64,000 nucleotides of DNA from Haliclystus octoradiatus (taxonomy: Eukaryota > Cnidaria > Staurozoa > Stauromedusae > Haliclystidae): assembly GCA_916610825.1 (NCBI GenBank), contig OU744454.1, positions 5,404,321 to 5,468,320 of the forward strand, in the 5' to 3' direction. Each line of letters opens with the position of its first letter. The stretch's first letter is position 1. Below are positions 58,509 to 64,000 of this stretch, one piece after another. A model generated the notes under the pieces. The model did no database searches. It was not told the origin of the DNA and was given only the letters and a program-made list of their open reading frames with translations. Both the position numbers and the translations under genes were made by a program.

Positions 58509-60428
58509 TTAATCGGAAGAATAACTATTATTATTTCTAATTGAACTATTCATCTCATCACAAACAGAATTACTTAAAATATCATCCAAAACTCTTCTAC
58601 GGCGAATATGTGCTACATGCCGCAAAGATAAAACATTGTTACATTTCACTCGAACCTTTTGCGGCGTTAATTGGAGTTCAACAACAGCTGGAAGCCAAGA
58701 TCTTGTACATGATACAATGGCAGACGGCTTCACCCAAATAGCATCCCTAGGTTGAAATTCGTGAACAAACGCCTCATCCTGCTGATCCACATTTGACTCA
58801 ATAAATTTTAAACGTGGTATGTAATTAAATATTTTACAAACAGGTGGCGTTGCATCTTCACTAGATGGGGTATTATTATACCAATACACTGCTTCGTAAA
58901 CTGTTCCACCACATCTTGAAGCATAACTTTTAATCGTTCGATGATGTCGTTCTATTATTCCATTTCCCTGTGGGCGATACACTGCTTGAGAAATTAAAAT
59001 AACATCCCATTCTTTGCAAAATAATTGAATTTTCTTACATTTAAATGTAGAAAAATTATCCCACAAAATCTCATTCGGTGGACCTCGCTCATTAAAGATA
59101 TTAGACAATTGCTTTAATAGTTCATCTTCCCCTTCGTTAACAATTTTTCTCCAAATGGAATAACGCGAAGGCCCACAGTCAATAATGGACAAATATTTGC
59201 CATTTCTAAAATGTGTAACATCGATAGCCAATCTATTCCAATTAGTATCTACGCTCAACCCTCCAGGTTCCCATCGAACAGATGACGGATCAATTGATTG
59301 ACATTGGTCACAAGAATCAATAACTAATTTAACATCTTTATTAGATACAATCAAACCTGCCTTTTTTGCCAACCATTTTGTTCTTTTCATTCCTCCATGC
59401 ATTAATTGATGAATACTCGTAAGATCTTTTGGAGAAGAAGAATCAACTACGGTAGAACATATTACTCGATCAGCAACTAACCATTTTGATGGTACTCTTG
59501 TTAAAGAGTCTGCCCGATTCTCCTCAGACCGTACCAATATTACATTTAATTTCAACTGATACTCGTTAATAATTGCACAAATCAAATCCAACCGCCGTCT
59601 TATAAGTAATTCGCTACACGCCTTCGTCCGTAAACGTCTTTTTGATTGTATAGCATCACTTACCCAGCGATACACCGCTGTAGAATCAGTCATAATGTCA
59701 AACGTATTTAATTCCCACGTAACTGCCAAATTAAGTCCTTTAATGAATGCATCTAACTCTGCTAGATTGATATGACTAGATAAATCTTTCCGTAACCAGG
59801 ACGCATCTTCAATAATTTCATTATTAATTTCAATAGCGACTCCAGAAGCAAGGGGGCTAACATCACACCATAATCGACATGTATTATTTGATTTATCTAC
59901 ATTCCATCGTCCTGCCGATGGATCTTTCTTTTCAAATTTACATAAAATATCTTTTAATCTGTCAATAAGTATTGAAGGTAAAGAATCATCCCATTCACAA
60001 TTGTTCGTGCAGCGTTTTAAATAACTACAGTAAACCCGCAACCAATCACAAACAGGATAAATGCCAATTAATTGTCCACAAAGAGAATACAACTCCCTTT
60101 TAGTAATAATATTTATATCGATACAGTCCAAATTCAATGAATTACTACGTTTCCAATATAAATTATCTCCAAATTTTTGAACATTTATTCCTAAGACTCT
60201 AACTGGATTATTTATTGAAATTTTCTCAACAGGCTTAGCCAATAAACCAAAACGCAATAAATGTTCTCGAACTTTCTCAGCTTTTACTAGTGATTCATCA
60301 ACCATTATATCATCTATATAGGAATCACATGCATTATTTATATCTGGATAGATAAAACTTTGCGTAGAATTGATGACATTATTAAGGGAGCAACGTTCAG
60401 TCCGAAACCCATTCTCGTAAGGCACCAT
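58509..60428 (-). pseudogene. Pol part 2: RT C-terminus, RNase H, integrase
   Basis: A 639-residue frame. Near the start is SYIDDIMVD (RT motif C, YxDD), then VLGINVQ. RNase H shows LWCDVSPLASGVAIEI, NLAELDAFIKGL, DIMTDSTAVYRW and ENRADSLTR. The integrase has an H-H-C-C zinc site (IHQLMHGGM...SCDQCQS) and the catalytic triad in AIDVTHF, LWDNFSTFK and GNGIIERHHR. It ends with a basic tail. Its first ATG (60428) overlaps the upstream frame; one frameshift in 60338-60428 separates the two halves of RT, so full-length Pol is not made. Integrase and RNase H are otherwise intact. Confidence 0.85.
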
Positions 60429-61318
60429 CGTTGCCCTTTAAAAATTACTGTCTGATATGGCCATAAACTATTATCAACATTAAGTTGCAAATACGCGTCC
60501 TTTAAATCTATAATAGCACAATCAATTGACTTTTGTCTCCATTCTCTTAACTTTGATAAACATACATCACTGGCTCCAGAATATAAATCTACGCTTTGGT
60601 TCAATTCTCGAAAATCTAAAATCGGACGCACCTTGTTTTTATGTTCTTGGACAACAGCAAACATAGGAATAAGTGCTTGCGGTGGTCCTAACATGTCTTC
60701 ATCATAAGGTATCAAATATTTTTTATCAATCCATTCATTTATATTTATTTCAAAGGATTGTTCAACCTCATTTTTCATTTTGTATTGAGCAATTACATTT
60801 TTCATAAAATTAGGTGGTATTCCATCACACCATTTCCATTTTACAGTCCAGATTTTACCATCAAATATTGCAGAATAATTATCATCATTCAAATCAATCA
60901 TCGGTACTTTATTTATTATGTCATTATCATCTGCACTATGTCTGATTGGATTACTAGAAACAGCCACAGGTACATTATCAAGTTCACAACCCAATGAAAA
61001 CTTACCAAATGGAGACACAACTAATCCACCAAATATCTCAATGGAATCCATACCAAGTATACAATCTACGCCAACTAATAGAGTGTTCACAATAATACAA
61101 TTCACAATCCTTAAAACAGGACCGATTTTAAGTTCTAAATCTACACATCCCAATGATAATGTCCTCGAATTATCCATTAAAGTTAACGTCTTTCCAGCAG
61201 ATAAATATTTAGAATTGACGATGTGTGAAGATACAACAGTACCAGAACTTCCAGTATCAACCATAGCTTTGCATGATACATTATTTATGAATATGTCTGA
61301 AAACAATAAGCCATTCAT
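60338..61318 (-). pseudogene. Pol part 1: aspartic protease and RT N-terminus
   Basis: 326 residues. AMVDTGSSGTVVSS near residue 20 is the retroviral-type protease site (DTGS), with the second-half ILGMDSI stretch further on. RT follows: VRPILDFRELNQSV, AIIDLKDAYLQL (motif A), LTRMGFGLNVAP (motif B). The frame then ends before YIDD because of a shift. The ATG at 61318-61316 overlaps the gag-frame TGA (61317-61315) at ATGA, next to an A-run. Confidence 0.85.
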
Positions 61319-62045
61319 TTTTCCGGGATCGTAGTAGGCTCCGACGATGCTACGACCCCTAAATCTTTTACCGGGAAATTTCTACATCCAGATATAACGT
61401 GACCAGTCTGTCCACATTTATAACAAGTAACAACAACATTATTATTTTTTTTATTTTTATACCAACAAGTCTCCAACGTATGACCTTCCTTTTTACAATG
61501 CTCACAAAATCTTTTCCATTATTACTCCTTTTCATAGCAGCAGAAACAACAATATCCGCTTGATTTGCCATACATTCCATTAGTATTCGAGCTCTAGCAA
61601 CCAATAACTCATCTGTTTCTTCAGTATAAATCCGCAACTGCATTGAAATGTGATCTGGTAATCCCGACACAAAAACAACTCCAACGGCACTAGACATGCC
61701 TGCTAAATCACACAAGCGCTTAAGTTCGGCGTAATAGGCATCTACATTCTCTCCTGATCGATATGATCTTTCTTGGAGCTTTTCATAAGCAGCAAATTTG
61801 GATGAAGAAAACGCCGTTATAATAGTTTTCTTTATGCGATCAATGTCTAATTTTTCAATTGGTCTCATTTTTTCGTACACCAAATAAGGTGGACCACGTA
61901 AAAGTAAGGGTACCAGATTACTTAACTCCGCCCTCTTAAAATCCTGTAATGCTGCCACCGTTTCAAACCTATTCCACCAGTCGGATGCATCTCCCTCTCC
62001 AGTGTAGGTTCCGACAACGTCAGTAATTTTTAGCTTTGACGCCAT
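61315..62045 (-). pseudogene. Gag with two zinc knuckles, one frameshift
   Basis: The frame opens MASKLKITDVVGTYTGEGDASDWWNRFE, a Ty3/gypsy-like capsid (W-x2-RFE, later ENVDAYYAELKRLC and GLPDHI). Near 61515 the reading shifts; in the new frame are CEHCKKEGHTLETC and CYKCGQTGHVISGC, two CX2CX4HX4C knuckles that bind RNA. The TGA at 61317-61315 closes it, overlapping the Pol ATG. The start codon lies only about 31 bp after the 5' LTR; no standard TGG-type tRNA primer site is visible in that gap. Confidence 0.8.
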
Positions 62046-62075
62046 AACTATTTATCACTCAGAGGCCCGTTAGCT

Positions 62076-62150
62076 TGTAGTAAAGTAGTAGTAGAATCAA
62101 TAAATCAAGAAACAAAATAAGAATATAATTTCCAAACTTTAATAACTTTA
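62076..62150 (-). repeat. 5' LTR remnant (75 bp)
   Basis: Matches the first 75 bp (plus-strand order) of the 3' LTR at 74 positions. Similarity stops abruptly after ...AATAACTTTA, so about 166 bp are missing. Confidence 0.8.
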
Positions 62151-64000
62151 AAGTGGGAATAAACCCCCAGACTATCTTTACATATGTAGTAGAACCCGAC
62201 GTGAAAAAAACAATGGCGTAATTTTTTTTTCGATCCGGAAATTGTTTCTTGGTGAAAAATGCCTTCAAAGTGGTGTTTTGACCCAAATGTCGCTGAGGAA
62301 AAAAAAGGGATTGGATCTAGCTTTATGACGACAAAGTCACAAGTCGTGCGGTTTTTCTAATAGACTTTAGATCGGATTAATCACGCGATGTTTCGTTTGA
62401 GATGGCGTAGCTCTGTAACGGCAATCTATTTTTATCTCCCACAAAACTGAGGTAAGGAAGAACATATAAACTCAAGAGTAGCAAAATTCCAGATGATTTG
62501 ATGATTTTAAAGTTCACGAATTTGAAGAAAATAAAAATCAGAAAATGTTTCATTCGTAGCGCGCGTTAGACAGATTATATTTTGACATATCATTCTCACA
62601 CATATTTAACACATATCAAAAGATTCTCTGGTGACCACAATAGCTAGCTAAGTAGAATTTATTGATGTAAGCATATGTCTGAACTGAAAATGGAGTATTC
62701 TTTTGAGGGTAAAAAGCAAAATGTATGGCGGAAAACGCTATTAACCGTTGGTTTATAGTCCTCTTTTCACAGAAACGAAATCTGTCCATCTGATTTATCG
62801 TCTCTGTAGAAAGGTATTTTGTGCAAAGTAGCTTCTGCCACTGTATTACCGCATCCTATAAACTACGGATTGTGACATGATGCTAACATGTTCTACTTTC
62901 TAGCAAAGGAATGAATACTAGCTAGTATGGTAAAAAATTGATCGCGTATGTATAATCAGGAACGAGACTTCACATTGCAAAACCCTAATTTTGTTAATCA
63001 GATAACGTTGATGGAGTGGGTAACAATTTATGCAATGAAGATATACTGCAAAACAGAAAAATGATAGAATATGCATTACTGTAGTTCTAGTATATGGCTG
63101 TAAACTTGAATAAGAACGTCCAAGCCCTCATATCATTTTTGTACTATTTTCCAAAAAGCGAACCGGCGCAGAGCGTTCTCAACGGCTTGCAAGATATTTT
63201 ATAGAATTTACAGTGTAATGTACTGAAGAATTTTCGATGGTTTTATAATAATTGAATGCTTGATGAATGAATGATGAACACTTTGTTAGAGTATTGAGTA
63301 TAATATATCTATCTACAGTCGTATATAAACTATACGATTATATGGTTTAAGTTTTACTAGACAAACATCAATTTCAAACTTGAACTTTGAAATAATAATT
63401 GAAAAATGTCTATTTAATAATTTAGTAATACTTAAATAAATCCGAAAAAGTACAATTAATACTTTGCAGTACCATCTATCTCGAGGAAAAGTCGTCTGTG
63501 CATAACTGTGCAAATAGAGACAGGCTACATTCACATCTAGATCATGAAAAAGATATATTGTAGAAAAATTTACTCAAGAACAACTTGCAGATGAGTTAAA
63601 AATAGTTATAACTTATATAGCGTAGGATGAAGCTAGTTCGAAGGGCACGTGTCTACTAATTAAGATTTGAGAAGTACTGCGGTCACCCAGAATACGTAAC
63701 TAATATGTGTCACTAGACTAGTCACAAAGGAGCACTCGCACCGCCTGACATTTGTGTTAATCCGCAATCTATATCAGATTCATCGCGCTTAATGACGCTA
63801 CGAGAAATTATTTCGACTGAGCGTTTCAATCGATTTTATTCTGCTCCTGAAATCACAAATTGTATCTTTTTTACGTCATTCGCGAGTTTATATGTTTGTT
63901 CATGGCTCAGCCTTGTCAGATATTTTTTTTGTGTGACTTCTCTGAGCTAGGTCACCTCAAAGATAATGTCGCGTGATCAGCCCACTCTTAAGTCTGTTAG
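62151..64000. other. No recognisable feature
   Basis: AT-rich sequence with short accidental frames only. Further GNAT exons might be expected on the plus strand here, but I found none with confidence. Confidence 0.4.

Larger units (their letters stand above)
58064..62150 (-). mobile_element. LTR retrotransposon (Ty3/gypsy-like), inserted in the Penelope element
   Basis: The minus-strand element has gag, protease, RT, RNase H and integrase between LTRs. The 3' LTR (58064-58304) is complete and the 5' LTR (62076-62150) retains only its inner 75 bp, with one mismatch to the 3' copy. The distal 5' LTR and the continuation of the Penelope gene are both missing, so one deletion after insertion explains both. 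High LTR identity over the shared part implies a fairly recent insertion. Order PR-RT-RH-IN fits Ty3/gypsy (also Bel/Pao); assignment is tentative. Confidence 0.82.

Noticed and set aside
62046-62075. tRNA primer binding site next to the 5' LTR
   Set aside because: No TGG-starting match to a tRNA 3' end is visible, so I do not annotate one.

Overview
This is a window of animal nuclear DNA. It is AT-rich and gene-sparse and dominated by transposable elements. Host genes here are small exons with GT/AG junctions, so most do not appear as long open frames. The mobile-element mix (Penelope-like, LTR and non-LTR retroelements, hAT-like, PIF/Harbinger-like and mariner-like DNA elements, minisatellites) fits a marine invertebrate. 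A tunicate is possible, but I cannot fix the species.

Layout. 1-2.5 kb: first coding exon of a malectin gene (minus strand), with a PIF/Harbinger-like MITE in its first intron. 2.8-17 kb: repeat land. It holds a large fold-back inverted repeat (about 3.15-8.46 kb) whose right arm carries a separate TIR insertion, a second PIF-like MITE (11.9-12.7 kb), and a 14-bp hAT-like terminal repeat at both outer edges (2792 and 17018) flanked by near-matching 8-bp target duplications. 17.5-20.7 kb: a broken non-LTR retrotransposon, itself interrupted by a 74-bp insertion ending in (TGA)n. 21-28 kb: mostly non-coding, with one MITE. 28.36-30.06 kb: an intact, intronless chitin synthase of the division-2 (class IV/V-like) type familiar from fungi, with a TATA box. 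32.9-39.3 kb: a 73-84 bp minisatellite split by a LINE fragment and by a 4.9-kb TIR element with a perfect 9-bp target duplication. 39.6-40.3 kb: a candidate two-exon micro-gene. 40.8-44.4 kb: a possible plus-strand gene, weakly supported. 44.9-54.85 kb: a seven-exon minus-strand gene that I assembled by hand, with consistent phases, encoding a 235-residue protein whose C-terminal part looks like a beta-trefoil (FGF/IL-1-like). 55.15 kb onward: the first two exons of a GNAT acetyltransferase, divergent from the trefoil gene across about 300 bp. 55.9-62.15 kb: a Penelope-like element broken by an LTR retrotransposon. 62.3-64 kb: nothing recognisable.

The most notable items are the intronless fungal-type chitin synthase in an animal context and the unannotated beta-trefoil gene. 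The transposon layering (LTR in Penelope, MITE in dispersed repeat, TIR element in minisatellite, short retro-insert in LINE) gives a clear relative chronology. No tRNA, rRNA or CRISPR array was seen.
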